A stretch of 64,000 nt of DNA from NCBI RefSeq assembly GCF_013401555.1, contig NZ_CP058552.1, forward strand, positions 4,154,001 to 4,218,000, read 5' to 3'. The translations under genes and the position numbers were made by a program. Shown in pieces: positions 41,943 to 50,678 of the stretch. Every line of letters begins with the position of its first letter. Position 1 is the stretch's first letter. Source of the DNA: Paenibacillus sp. E222. Its GTDB lineage: Bacteria; Bacillota; Bacilli; Paenibacillales; Paenibacillaceae. Below the pieces are notes generated by a model. The model had not been told where the DNA came from and did not search any database. It saw only the letters and a program-made list of their open reading frames with translations.

Positions 41943-43998
41943 GCTTGTTCTTCTGTTGGTGCTGGGGATATGTGCAGGTGGCTTGATAATCACGCTACTT
42001 GTACTGAACCTGTTACGTCACAGAGGAGGTGACTCTGCAACTAAATCCATAGGGATCGCTACACTTAACGGCAATCGTATGCTGCGGTGGGGATCGTTCC
42101 TGTTACAGTCTTATCGCTGGGGCATGAAAGTGCCGCTGCTCTCTGCGTATATTTTGCAAGTACAGAAACGTATTTCATTCCGGCATGTTGGAGATGAACC
42201 AGCATTAAGACGAATGAGTATGAGCGTGGTTCTAATGATCCTCGGAGGATACGGAAGTATCAGTGTAATTCTTTTCCTTATGCAGCCGGGTATCGCCTTT
42301 GTCATATTGTCGGTACTCTGCGCTGTCGTTCTGAACAGCCTTGTACTGGATATGTGTTTGAATCGTATGGAGAAACGACTGTTGGTACAGATGCTGGACC
42401 TGTTTGCCGACGTGAGACATCGGTATCATCAGCATGGAATGGTAGAGGAAGCACTGTATGAAGCAGCGGAAGCAGGTAAAGGAGAGGCTGCTGATCAAGT
42501 GCTGTTGATCTATGAAGCATTGACTTCTATCGATCCGAACGAAGCTTTGGAACGGTACTATGAGATTGCGCCGAATCGCTTTCTTAAAGGTTTTGCCGGT
42601 ATTTCATATATGGTGATGGAGTTCGGAGATAAAGACAGAGCACAAGGTTCGATTTACTTGAAAGGCCTGGGGAATCTGACGCAGGAAATTCATCTTGAGA
42701 TTTTGCGGAGGGACAAACTGGACTATCTGTTAAAAGGGTTGAATATCATCGCCCTGGCCCCCGTCCTGTTCACAGCTCCAATTGAACGTTGGGCTAGGGG
42801 AAGTTTTCCAACTATGGATGAATTCTATCGCAGCAAAATCGGGTTTGTAACCAAAATATCGATCTACGTCATTATCATACTTGCCTACCTGCTTTTGCAA
42901 AGACTTCAGCAGTATGATGAAACCCGCTATCGGACAGGACGCAAACACTCCAGAATGGATCAGTTCCTATACAAGCAGACGTTCATTCGAAAGGTGGCGA
43001 TGTTGTTTGCGCCCAAACCTGGCAGTACCAATTACAGTCAAACCGTAAGACTGATGCGGGAAAGCAGCTCGGAACTGAAATATGAATGGCTGGCTATACG
43101 AAGGCTGATGTTATTTGCAAGTTGTTTTGTGCTGACCATTGGCTGTGTCTTGGTGCTGCATCAGGTTGAACGAAATCATATCTTATATGATCCCGTGAGA
43201 GATGACCGGATGTTTGGAGCGATGGGAGAGGAGGAGTTAAAGCAGGCTACAGAAAAGACAAGCTTGGATAAAGCTGTACTCGAGCGCATCGAAATGAAGC
43301 GGGGTGCAACTTTTGATGAGATTTCGAAAGCATTGCAGTCCGTAAATCCCGTGCAACTGGATCATGACACACAGACTGAAACTATTGCACGCATTCTGCA
43401 GAAGCTGGAAGGCTATAACAAGCAATACCTCCACTGGTGGGAATTAATTATTGCAATGTTGGTAGGTATAACGGGTTATCACATGCCGATCTGGCTAATG
43501 ATGTTCCAGCGCAAGATGAGAAGTATGGACATGAGGCATGAAATCTATCAGTTTCAGACGGTTATCTCGATCTTGCGAGAGATGGACCGTATGTCTGTAG
43601 AGGAGATATTGGAATGGCTCAATCGCTTTGCTGTTATTTTCAAAAGGCCGCTGCAAAAATGTCTGCTGCACTTTGAACATGGGCCTGAGCATGCACTTGA
43701 ACAGTTGAAAGAAGAAGCAGGTCTGCCTGAATTTCAGCGTCTGGTTGATAAGCTGCAACTTGCACTTGGGAAAATTTCGATTCGAGAAGCATTTGATGAT
43801 CTGGAAAGCATGATGGCCTTTTATTTTGAACAAAGGAAGCAGGAATACACCAAGATGATTGATGTTAAAGCATCATGGGGAAGAATGATCGGGTTTACAC
43901 CGATGTATGCCCTGATCTTCCTCTATCTGGTCATTCCGCTGGTAGGTATGAGTTTCCTGCAAATGAACATTTATTATGAACAGATTCAGAAACTGTAA
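41932..43998 (+). CDS. Fused TadB-TadC-like membrane platform protein, 688 aa
   Basis: The ATG at 41932 overlaps the ATPase gene by 11 nt, with GGGGTG upstream. The product has an N-terminal membrane segment (LVLLLVLGICAGGLIITLLV), then two tandem GspF/T2SSF-like halves. The first lies about residues 80-320 (LDLFADVRHRYHQHGMVEEA; LEILRRDKLDYLLKGLNIIA). The second lies about 400-688 (FQTVISILREMDRMSVEEIL; IREAFDDLESMMAFYFEQRK; C-terminal LIFLYLVIPLVGMSF). In most Tad loci TadB and TadC are separate genes. Fusion of both is the simplest reading; exact domain limits are uncertain. Confidence 0.7.
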   Translation: MTVKLVLLLVLGICAGGLIITLLVLNLLRHRGGDSATKSIGIATLNGNRMLRWGSFLLQSYRWGMKVPLLSAYILQVQKRISFRHVGDEPALRRMSMSVVLMILGGYGSISVILFLMQPGIAFVILSVLCAVVLNSLVLDMCLNRMEKRLLVQMLDLFADVRHRYHQHGMVEEALYEAAEAGKGEAADQVLLIYEALTSIDPNEALERYYEIAPNRFLKGFAGISYMVMEFGDKDRAQGSIYLKGLGNLTQEIHLEILRRDKLDYLLKGLNIIALAPVLFTAPIERWARGSFPTMDEFYRSKIGFVTKISIYVIIILAYLLLQRLQQYDETRYRTGRKHSRMDQFLYKQTFIRKVAMLFAPKPGSTNYSQTVRLMRESSSELKYEWLAIRRLMLFASCFVLTIGCVLVLHQVERNHILYDPVRDDRMFGAMGEEELKQATEKTSLDKAVLERIEMKRGATFDEISKALQSVNPVQLDHDTQTETIARILQKLEGYNKQYLHWWELIIAMLVGITGYHMPIWLMMFQRKMRSMDMRHEIYQFQTVISILREMDRMSVEEILEWLNRFAVIFKRPLQKCLLHFEHGPEHALEQLKEEAGLPEFQRLVDKLQLALGKISIREAFDDLESMMAFYFEQRKQEYTKMIDVKASWGRMIGFTPMYALIFLYLVIPLVGMSFLQMNIYYEQIQKL

Positions 43999-44052
43999 CG
44001 ACCATTACGTCACAGTCTGAAATAAATTAAAAACGATACAGGAGGATTTATC

Positions 44053-44538
44053 ATGAACAATGCATCAAGCGCTTTAAAGGTGGCAGCAGGCATCTTTCTG
44101 ACCATCGCCCTTATTACAATTGTAGTTCTGTTGTTTATTTCGGCTCAGGAGGCGACCAAAACAGCGCAAAACAATTTTGCCGATATCCAGACCGAATTGT
44201 CCCAAGCTGCATTTACGGTATATGACGGAACTACCATTAGTGGGTCACAAGTCACAAACGCGCTGCGTAAATATGCGGACAAAGACCAGTTCGGGATTCA
44301 AGTGATTACAGGTAAAAATAAAGGAGGACAATGGTACGGTAATCAGTTGAACATCTCCCAGGATCTCAATAATGCAGATTATGGTTCTGTTATTAAACCT
44401 GACGAGAAAGTGGGTGTTATCAACCAGACCATGAGTGAAAAAGACAATCAATATGTCAATCCAAGTGGTAAATTCAAAGCAATTATCGTAAAAGACAAAT
44501 CCAATGTGGTAAGAGGGCTTATTTTCCAGCAATCCTGA
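44053..44538 (+). CDS. Pilin-like membrane-anchored protein A, 161 aa
   Basis: CAGGAGG lies 6 nt before the ATG, the strongest site in the locus, suggesting the major subunit. N-terminal segment SALKVAAGIFLTIALITIVV (about 6-30) then a helical stalk (EATKTAQNNFADIQTELSQA). A globular part containing SGSQVTNALRKYADKD is shared with the next gene. No prepilin-peptidase cleavage site of Flp or type IV type is obvious. Confidence 0.65.
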   Translation: MNNASSALKVAAGIFLTIALITIVVLLFISAQEATKTAQNNFADIQTELSQAAFTVYDGTTISGSQVTNALRKYADKDQFGIQVITGKNKGGQWYGNQLNISQDLNNADYGSVIKPDEKVGVINQTMSEKDNQYVNPSGKFKAIIVKDKSNVVRGLIFQQS

Positions 44539-44554
44539 CAGGAGTTGGTTTAAC

Positions 44555-44953
44555 ATGTCCCAGAATACACAGCAGCTCATGTTGTTCTGTACGGCGGTTG
44601 TCCTATTTGTGACAGCCTGCCTGTACGGGCAGCAGAATGTTCGAATTCTATCAGACGCTTTGAATCACTTGGTACAGACGACAGCAGACATGGAAGGACG
44701 GTTGAATACCACGCTGCATATAAGCGAGCCAATCCGTTATAGTGGTGCGGAAGTGTTACACACTGTGAGGCAAATGACAGGGACAACAGTCAGCGTGCAG
44801 GTGGACGGGATTGCATATGTCATTGATCCCCTTGTAAACAGAAAAGAAACTATTCCTGTCCAGCTTGCTGCATCGTATACACCCAAGTTCATAAGAAGTG
44901 AGGCTGGCGAACTGCTGAAGATTGCATTTTGGAAGGAGGCCAGTACACCTTGA
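44555..44953 (+). CDS. Pilin-like membrane-anchored protein B, 132 aa
   Basis: N-terminal membrane segment (LMLFCTAVVLFVTACLYG), a stalk (VRILSDALNHLVQTTADMEG) and a small domain with YSGAEVLHTVRQMTGTTVSV. The S-G-x-x-V-x-x-x-x-R word matches protein A at the same relative place, so the two are likely paralogues. It lies 16 bp after protein A and overlaps protein C by 4 nt. Confidence 0.65.
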   Translation: MSQNTQQLMLFCTAVVLFVTACLYGQQNVRILSDALNHLVQTTADMEGRLNTTLHISEPIRYSGAEVLHTVRQMTGTTVSVQVDGIAYVIDPLVNRKETIPVQLAASYTPKFIRSEAGELLKIAFWKEASTP

Positions 44954-45501
44954 TTAATGCTGCATCCAAGCTGCTTGCTGTTTTGCTGGCAGTGATTTTG
45001 CTTTATGTTTACCCGGCAGCAGAAACTGCTGATCGACAGGATGACATGGCACGTATGACCGTAGTTCAGACGGTTACCCGTTTTGTTGATGCGGTCAGAA
45101 CAAAGGGATACATTTCCCCTGCCATGTATGCAGAGTTCGAAGAACAGATGGCTCGAACGGGGAACGTCTATGAGATTTCTATGGAGCACTTGCACAAAAA
45201 ATATGTTCCTCATTACTCAGATCCAATGGATCAGAGCACATTCTCTGGTACCTATGAAACTGTACAAGATGGCTACTATGCAGCCCAAATTAAAGCAAAG
45301 CTGTTTCCTTCGTCCGGTGTGCAGGCTTTAGACGATCCTGGGCGCAGATATACACTGGCAATGGGGGATTTCTTCACAGTAACCATCAAAAATACCAATC
45401 GCACACCTGCCATGCTGATTCGTGAGTGGTTGAACGGGTCTGCACAGGCTGCGGCGGTGTTTACCACATATGGAGGTATGGTGCTTAATGAAGATTACTG
45501 A
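44950..45501 (+). CDS. Pilin-like membrane-anchored protein C, 183 aa
   Basis: TTG start at 44950 with AAGGAGG 11 nt upstream. N-terminal segment AASKLLAVLLAVILLYVYPA followed by a helical stalk (DRQDDMARMTVVQTVTRFVD) and an extracytoplasmic domain with several Tyr residues. Unrecognised outside this locus type. Ends 14 nt inside the next gene. Confidence 0.6.
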   Translation: MINAASKLLAVLLAVILLYVYPAAETADRQDDMARMTVVQTVTRFVDAVRTKGYISPAMYAEFEEQMARTGNVYEISMEHLHKKYVPHYSDPMDQSTFSGTYETVQDGYYAAQIKAKLFPSSGVQALDDPGRRYTLAMGDFFTVTIKNTNRTPAMLIREWLNGSAQAAAVFTTYGGMVLNEDY

Positions 45502-46471
45502 TCTCTCCATTGTATTTGTACTTATCTTTTCACCTATATTCTGGGTTATCTCTCACAATACAAACAGTGTTCAAGAGGCTCAATATTTAAGCGATCGGTA
45601 TAAGATGGCACTTCAGAGTGCCGTACTGGATGCAGGGGCTGTGATGCATCAAAATGAGAAGCAAAACGATGAAGCAGGATATGATTCGACCAAATTTGTA
45701 AAAGCGGACAAAGAGCTCGCCTTAGCTACGTTTACCCAAACAATGGCGCTAAATATGGGGATTTTAAATGATCCTGCTGCTATACGGGCCATGTTCAATT
45801 ACATTCCAGCATTAGTCGTGCTGGATTATGATGGTTATTATATTTTTGCGATCGAAACAGAAATGACCGGAAAACTTGAAGAGTCATTCCGGCAAGTTTG
45901 GAGTCCCAAAAAGCCCTATACATATTCTGATTCAAATGGTAACAGTATTAATTTCACACTCGATGGGTATGTGTATGCCTATGACGCAGGTTTGGGCAAG
46001 TGGGTGGAGGGTTTCCAGAAAGAATTGGCCTCCAGCACGCAAATCCCCCTGCTTCAGAATGCCGAGACGTTTGAGCAGGTCAGACGAAGCCGGATCGTGA
46101 CAAGTGTGCAGGAAGATTTGGCAGATGTTATTAACCGTCATAATGAGTTTGCAAGAAGGAATGGTGTTTCCTATACCTTTACCATGCCTTTGATTTCTCA
46201 GGAAGACTGGTACAATTCAATTAATGACACGGGGCTTATGGCGTTTATTCAGGGAATTCCTGTAGGTAATCAAAAGTTTAACAACTATGCCATTGGTGGT
46301 GGCAGACTGGTGAAGAAAACGGCGATTGTTGGCGGAGTTGATCCGGTAAGTGCGATTAAATACTATTACCCATCCACATGTAACAATGGTTACAGAGCTG
46401 AAGAAGTGTTTACAAATGCCAAACAAGCGGCAGCGCAAGGGTATTTTGAGTATAGCTGTTCAAATAATTAA
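45488..46471 (+). CDS. Pilin-like membrane-anchored protein D, 327 aa
   Basis: ATG at 45488 inside the end of protein C, with GGAGG 11 nt upstream. N-terminal segment DLSIVFVLIFSPIFWVISHN, a helical stalk (AQYLSDRYKMALQSAVLDAG), then a large extracytoplasmic domain (about 60-327) with two C-terminal Cys residues. It is larger than the other three, so it may be a minor or tip subunit. Last gene of the locus; no clear terminator follows. Confidence 0.6.
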   Translation: MKITDLSIVFVLIFSPIFWVISHNTNSVQEAQYLSDRYKMALQSAVLDAGAVMHQNEKQNDEAGYDSTKFVKADKELALATFTQTMALNMGILNDPAAIRAMFNYIPALVVLDYDGYYIFAIETEMTGKLEESFRQVWSPKKPYTYSDSNGNSINFTLDGYVYAYDAGLGKWVEGFQKELASSTQIPLLQNAETFEQVRRSRIVTSVQEDLADVINRHNEFARRNGVSYTFTMPLISQEDWYNSINDTGLMAFIQGIPVGNQKFNNYAIGGGRLVKKTAIVGGVDPVSAIKYYYPSTCNNGYRAEEVFTNAKQAAAQGYFEYSCSNN

Positions 46472-46497
46472 AGGCAGTTTATATGAAATATAAAAGC

Positions 46498-46598
46498 GAG
46501 GTTGCATGAGATGTTTGCATTACTTTCAGAAAAGGCGACACCTGTGCTAAAATAGGGTTTCGGAACGATAGTAATGTCCAATAGATAGGAGCAACCTC
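46498..46598 (+). promoter_or_regulatory. Inverted repeat in the ABC-F leader
   Basis: GAGGTTGC (46498-46505) can pair with GCAACCTC (46591-46598), which directly adjoins the AGGAG ribosome site of the ABC-F gene. This could mask it. Weakly supported. Confidence 0.3.
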
Positions 46599-46603
46599 AT
46601 CTT

Positions 46604-48154
46604 ATGAGTTTATTGTCAGTAGAGAACGTGAGTCATAATTTTGGAGACCGCACGTTATTTAAAAATGTATCTTTTCGTTTACTTGCCGGAGAGCGTGTAG
46701 GCCTTGTTGGTGCTAATGGTGTGGGAAAGTCCACACTGATGAACATCCTTACCGGGAAATTGTTAAAGGACGAAGGGAAGGTCGAATGGACCCCCAAAGT
46801 TCGTTATGGATATCTGGATCAGCATACCAAGCTCACACCTGGAAAAACGATTCGTGATGTGCTTAAGGATGCGTTTCAGCCCTTGCTTGAGTTGGAAAAA
46901 GAAATGATGTCCATTACCGATCAGATGGCAGACGCCGATCCGGACAAACTCGAATTGTTGCTGGAAGAAATGGGTGACATTCAGGAGCAATTGGAGCAAG
47001 GTGACTTTTATCTGATTGATGTGAAAGTGGAAGAGATGGCAAATGGACTGGGCTTGTCCGCCATCGGTCTGGATCGTGACGTTGCCGCGCTTAGTGGTGG
47101 TCAACGTACGAAGGTATTGCTTGCCAAGCTTTTACTGGAAAAACCAACTGCTCTTTTGCTGGATGAGCCAACGAACTATCTTGATGTGGAACACATTGAA
47201 TGGCTGACGCGTTACCTTAAGGATTACCCGTATGCGTTTATTCTGATTTCGCATGATACGGAGTTTATGAATGAGGTCGTTAACGTTATTTATCATCTGG
47301 AATTTGCCAAGTTGACGCGTTATGCAGCGAACTATAACAAATTCCTTGAAATGGCCGACATGAATAAGGCGCAGCATATTGATGCTTATGAGAAACAGCA
47401 GGAGTATATCAAGAAGCAGGAAGATTTCATCCAGCGGAACAAAGCCCGTGCTTCTACTTCCGGTCGTGCCAAGAGCCGTGAGAAGCAGCTCGGCAAGATC
47501 GAACGGATCGATCGTCCAGACGAAGCGGCCAAACCCACATTTAAATTCAAGGATGCCCGGGCGAGTAGTAAAACCGTCTTTGAGGGCATTGATTTTGAAA
47601 TTGGATATTCGTATGCATTATTGCCCAAAATGACGATGACGATTGAGCGTGGCGAGAAAATTGCCATTGTTGGCTGTAACGGTGTAGGTAAATCCACACT
47701 GCTCAAGACCATCTTGGGAAAAATCCCACCAATCAGCGGTAAGACTTTCTTGGGTGACTATTTGGAGACAGCCTATTTCGAACAGGAAGTACGTGCAGGA
47801 AACATTACCCCGATTGAAGATGTGTGGAATGAATTTTCTCATCTGACACAGAATGAAGTCCGGGGGCATCTCGCACGTTGTGGATTGAAAAATGAGCATA
47901 TCACCCGTCCGCTTAACGCGCTTAGTGGTGGTGAACAAGCCAAAGTTCGTTTGTGTAAACTTCTGATGCGTGAAAGTAACTGGATTTTGTTCGATGAGCC
48001 TACAAACCATTTGGATGTAACGGCCAAAGCAGAGCTGAAACGTGCCTTGCAAGAATTCAAGGGTACCGTGCTGCTCGTATCCCATGAACCTGATTTTTAT
48101 GAAGATTGGGTTACCAAAACGTGGGATGTTGAAGCTTGGTCCGAGAAACAATAA
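46604..48154 (+). CDS. ABC-F family ATPase (YfmM-like), 516 aa
   Basis: Soluble protein with two ATPase cassettes and no membrane part; ABC-F proteins act on the ribosome, as translation factors or antibiotic-resistance proteins. Walker A: GANGVGKSTL and GCNGVGKSTL. Signatures: LSGGQRTKVLLAKLLL and LSGGEQAKVRLCKLLM. Walker B: LLLDEPTNYLD and ILFDEPTNHLD. The linker between cassettes (KQQEYIKKQEDFIQRNKARA) is short. The overall sequence closely follows B. subtilis YfmM. AGGAG precedes the ATG. Confidence 0.92.
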   Translation: MSLLSVENVSHNFGDRTLFKNVSFRLLAGERVGLVGANGVGKSTLMNILTGKLLKDEGKVEWTPKVRYGYLDQHTKLTPGKTIRDVLKDAFQPLLELEKEMMSITDQMADADPDKLELLLEEMGDIQEQLEQGDFYLIDVKVEEMANGLGLSAIGLDRDVAALSGGQRTKVLLAKLLLEKPTALLLDEPTNYLDVEHIEWLTRYLKDYPYAFILISHDTEFMNEVVNVIYHLEFAKLTRYAANYNKFLEMADMNKAQHIDAYEKQQEYIKKQEDFIQRNKARASTSGRAKSREKQLGKIERIDRPDEAAKPTFKFKDARASSKTVFEGIDFEIGYSYALLPKMTMTIERGEKIAIVGCNGVGKSTLLKTILGKIPPISGKTFLGDYLETAYFEQEVRAGNITPIEDVWNEFSHLTQNEVRGHLARCGLKNEHITRPLNALSGGEQAKVRLCKLLMRESNWILFDEPTNHLDVTAKAELKRALQEFKGTVLLVSHEPDFYEDWVTKTWDVEAWSEKQ

Positions 48155-48223
48155 CGTAATAAATGGAAATGTACGGTGACAAAAAAAGGTGTCTATGGTA
48201 ACATAGGCTACAGCTTCATATGA

Positions 48224-48320
48224 ACACTAGGGGGGCCGCACGATGCGGCTGAGATGGAAGAATGCGATTCCGGACCCTTTGTACCTGATCTGGATCATAC
48301 CAGCGTAGGGAAGTGGCGCG
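48224..48320 (+). ncRNA. TPP riboswitch (THI element)
   Basis: Aptamer landmarks are in order: ACTAGGGGGG at the 5' stem, CTGAGA (48249-48254), then ACCTGATCTGGATCATACCA and GCGTAGGGAAGTGG at the 3' part. Thiamine pyrophosphate binding should promote the terminator at 48502 and shut off the thiazole operon. Confidence 0.95.
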
Positions 48321-48501
48321 TTTCAGCTAATGACAAAGGGCGTTATCGATAACTTTGCGATATGGCCTGCAAGATGATTCATGCGGTTTCTAAGTATACA
48401 GCGTTGCGACTATGTTGGTTTCTGTAGTTGTTATGCATTATGTATATATAGAGTAATCCCATGCGACAGTCATTCAGTTGATCCATGAATTCTAAATTCG
48501 T

Positions 48502-48531
48502 GGCCACTCCCCTACGGGAGTGGCTTTTTTG
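48502..48531 (+). terminator. Riboswitch-controlled terminator
   Basis: GCCACTCCC / GGGAGTGGC stem, 4-nt loop, T6, about 180 nt after the aptamer and 35 bp before tenI. Confidence 0.88.
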
Positions 48532-48566
48532 TTGTTTTATATCCGCTTAAATCATACAAGAGGAGG

Positions 48567-49241
48567 GTGAACAGGACGGAAATCTTCCACGAACAGTTAA
48601 CAACACGATTATTCGAACTGCATGTGGTTTCACCAGGTACAGGAGACTTGGACTCTTTTCTGAATATTGCTAAGGATATATGGCGGTGGGTCGATTATAT
48701 CCACATACGGGAAAAAAAGCTGCCCCTTGAGCAACAGATGTATTGGGCGCAAAGTCTCAGAACACGAGGTGTCCCATTTAACCGAATCATTCTGAATGGC
48801 TCCACTCAGCTTGATCATCATGCGTTGCTTGGTGGTGTGCATTGGGGTCAAGCAGTTATTCGGAAATACGATAAGGATGTGTTGAGGAGAAACAATCGGC
48901 TTCGCGTAGGAGTATCGGTTCATTCTCTGGAAGAAGCAAAAGTTGCAGAAGAACGTGGAGCGGATTATCTCTTTTACGGGCATGTATATGCCTCACCCAG
49001 TAAACCAAATTTCGAGCCCAGGGGACTTGCTTCGTTAGCAGAGGTATGCGCTAAAGTTTCAATTCCGGTCATCGCGATTGGTGGGATTGCAACGGAGAAT
49101 ATTGCTGCCATTCGAACTGCTGGTGCCCGTGGAGCCGCTGTGATTTCGTCGATTTGGACGAATGATCAGCCGGAACTGGCTGCCGCTGCATTGCGACTGG
49201 CGATTACGGATTCAGAGAAATACGCCGAACCAAGGAGATGA
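48567..49241 (+). CDS. tenI: TenI-type thiazole tautomerase / thiamine-phosphate-synthase-like protein, 224 aa
   Basis: Aromatises the thiazole product of ThiG, giving the carboxy-phosphate substrate for ThiE. The TIM-barrel signature includes FELHVVSPGTGDLDSFL, YIHIREKKL, VSVHSLEEAKVAEERGADYL and PVIAIGGIATENIAAIRTAGARG. The GTG start is uncertain because AGGAGG abuts it directly. First gene of the riboswitch-controlled operon. Confidence 0.88.
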   Translation: MNRTEIFHEQLTTRLFELHVVSPGTGDLDSFLNIAKDIWRWVDYIHIREKKLPLEQQMYWAQSLRTRGVPFNRIILNGSTQLDHHALLGGVHWGQAVIRKYDKDVLRRNNRLRVGVSVHSLEEAKVAEERGADYLFYGHVYASPSKPNFEPRGLASLAEVCAKVSIPVIAIGGIATENIAAIRTAGARGAAVISSIWTNDQPELAAAALRLAITDSEKYAEPRR

Positions 49242-49245
49242 TGCC

Positions 49246-50475
49246 ATGAGAAAGGAAGCAAGAAGCCGAAGCGGGAATCGTTCAGGGTATCATCCAGGCA
49301 CAGTATCGAGGAGTAAAGTTGGAGCAGAATTTCGAGGCAAGCTTCATGCAGAAACCATTATTGTAGGCGGAGGCGTTATCGGTTGTGCTATCGCATGTGA
49401 ACTCGCTACCCGAGGTTATGACGTTCTTCTGGTTGAGCGTGCTCGGATCGCTGGTGGAACTTCCTGTGCAGCCGCAGGCATGCTTGCCGCTGACAGTGAG
49501 GAATTTACTCATGCTGTGATGGCAAAGCTTGCCCGGCAGAGCAGAGCTTTGCTTCATGAGCAGAAGGAACGAATCAGTGCGCTTAGCGGCGTTGAAATGG
49601 GGCTGCAACAGCAAGGTTTTATTACTCCTTTTCGCTCATACAGTGAGGTCAGCAGTTACAAGAATAATCGATGGTCTACCTTATCTACAGAACATATTTG
49701 GTGGGATCGTGTCGCTGTCCAACAGGAAGCTTCATGGTTAAACAGGGATACGTATGGAGCATTTTACAGACCTTCCGAGAGCGAGGTTCTTCCTGTCAGC
49801 TTAACGCAGGCTTATGTCAGATCGGCTCAAGCCATGGGTGCAAGGGTGATGGAAGGTGTACAGGATGTCCGTTTGCATACGGATGTGAATGGAGTGCAAG
49901 GGATCGAGACTTCAATAGGAACGATGACATCGAGAAATGTCATTATTGCTACAGGGTTACATGGTGAAGAATTGATGAGACATGTGGGTCTGAAATCGCC
50001 TGTTTTACCAGTAAAGGGAGAGATTGCAGCCGTGCAGTTTTCACCTCACCATGCCGGGTACAGGCCAGACAAAACGGTGTATGCAGAGGATATATATATT
50101 GTTCCCAAAGCTAATGGAGAAGTATGGATCGGTGCAACAAGCCTTCCTGGAAGAACAGATATGAACGTTTCGGTGCAAGGCATTCAGAAGCTGCTTGCAG
50201 CTGCAACAAACTGGATACCTGGCATAAAGGAAGCCCATTTTATCCGAGCGTGGGCGGGTGTCCGTCCTTCGACTCCGGATGGATTGCCTTATGTGGGGGC
50301 TTGCGAAAGTGTTCCCGGTTTATTCGCTGCTTTTGGACACTATCGTAACGGCATATTGCTTAGTGCGATTACAGCGAGCCTCATGGCTGACTTGATTTGT
50401 GGCAAAACCTCGGAAGAGCTGGGGATTCAGGACCTTAGTCCAGAACGTTTGAACACAAAGGAGATGTTGCAGTGA
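49246..50475 (+). CDS. thiO: Glycine oxidase ThiO, 409 aa
   Basis: FAD enzyme that oxidises glycine to the imine used by ThiG. Rossmann motif IIVGGGVIGCAIACELATRG (about 38-57), then GTSCAAAGMLAADSE, IATGLHGEELMRHVG and HYRNGILLSAITASLMADLI. AAGGAGA lies 7 nt before the ATG at 49246. The N-terminus has about 35 extra basic residues before the Rossmann strand, unlike typical ThiO. It is followed by thiS. Confidence 0.92.
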   Translation: MRKEARSRSGNRSGYHPGTVSRSKVGAEFRGKLHAETIIVGGGVIGCAIACELATRGYDVLLVERARIAGGTSCAAAGMLAADSEEFTHAVMAKLARQSRALLHEQKERISALSGVEMGLQQQGFITPFRSYSEVSSYKNNRWSTLSTEHIWWDRVAVQQEASWLNRDTYGAFYRPSESEVLPVSLTQAYVRSAQAMGARVMEGVQDVRLHTDVNGVQGIETSIGTMTSRNVIIATGLHGEELMRHVGLKSPVLPVKGEIAAVQFSPHHAGYRPDKTVYAEDIYIVPKANGEVWIGATSLPGRTDMNVSVQGIQKLLAAATNWIPGIKEAHFIRAWAGVRPSTPDGLPYVGACESVPGLFAAFGHYRNGILLSAITASLMADLICGKTSEELGIQDLSPERLNTKEMLQ

Positions 50476-50675
50476 ATATCATTGTCAACGGACAAACCAT
50501 GCAAATTGAAGATAGCTTAAATCGTGTGGACAAATTGCTCCATTCATTTAATTTGCAAGTAAAAACCGTCGTGGTTGAGTTGAATCGTCAAATTTTAACG
50601 CGGGAATATCATGAAACGACCACTTTAAGAGACGGAGACCGAATTGAAATTGTACATTTTGTGGGAGGCGGTTGA
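50472..50675 (+). CDS. thiS: Sulfur-carrier protein ThiS, 67 aa
   Basis: Ubiquitin-like carrier that delivers sulfur as a C-terminal thiocarboxylate. The GTG start overlaps the thiO stop (GTGA). The product ends IVHFVGGG, with the required Gly-Gly C-terminus. Length 67 is normal. Confidence 0.93.
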   Translation: MNIIVNGQTMQIEDSLNRVDKLLHSFNLQVKTVVVELNRQILTREYHETTTLRDGDRIEIVHFVGGG

Positions 50676-50678
50676 ATC

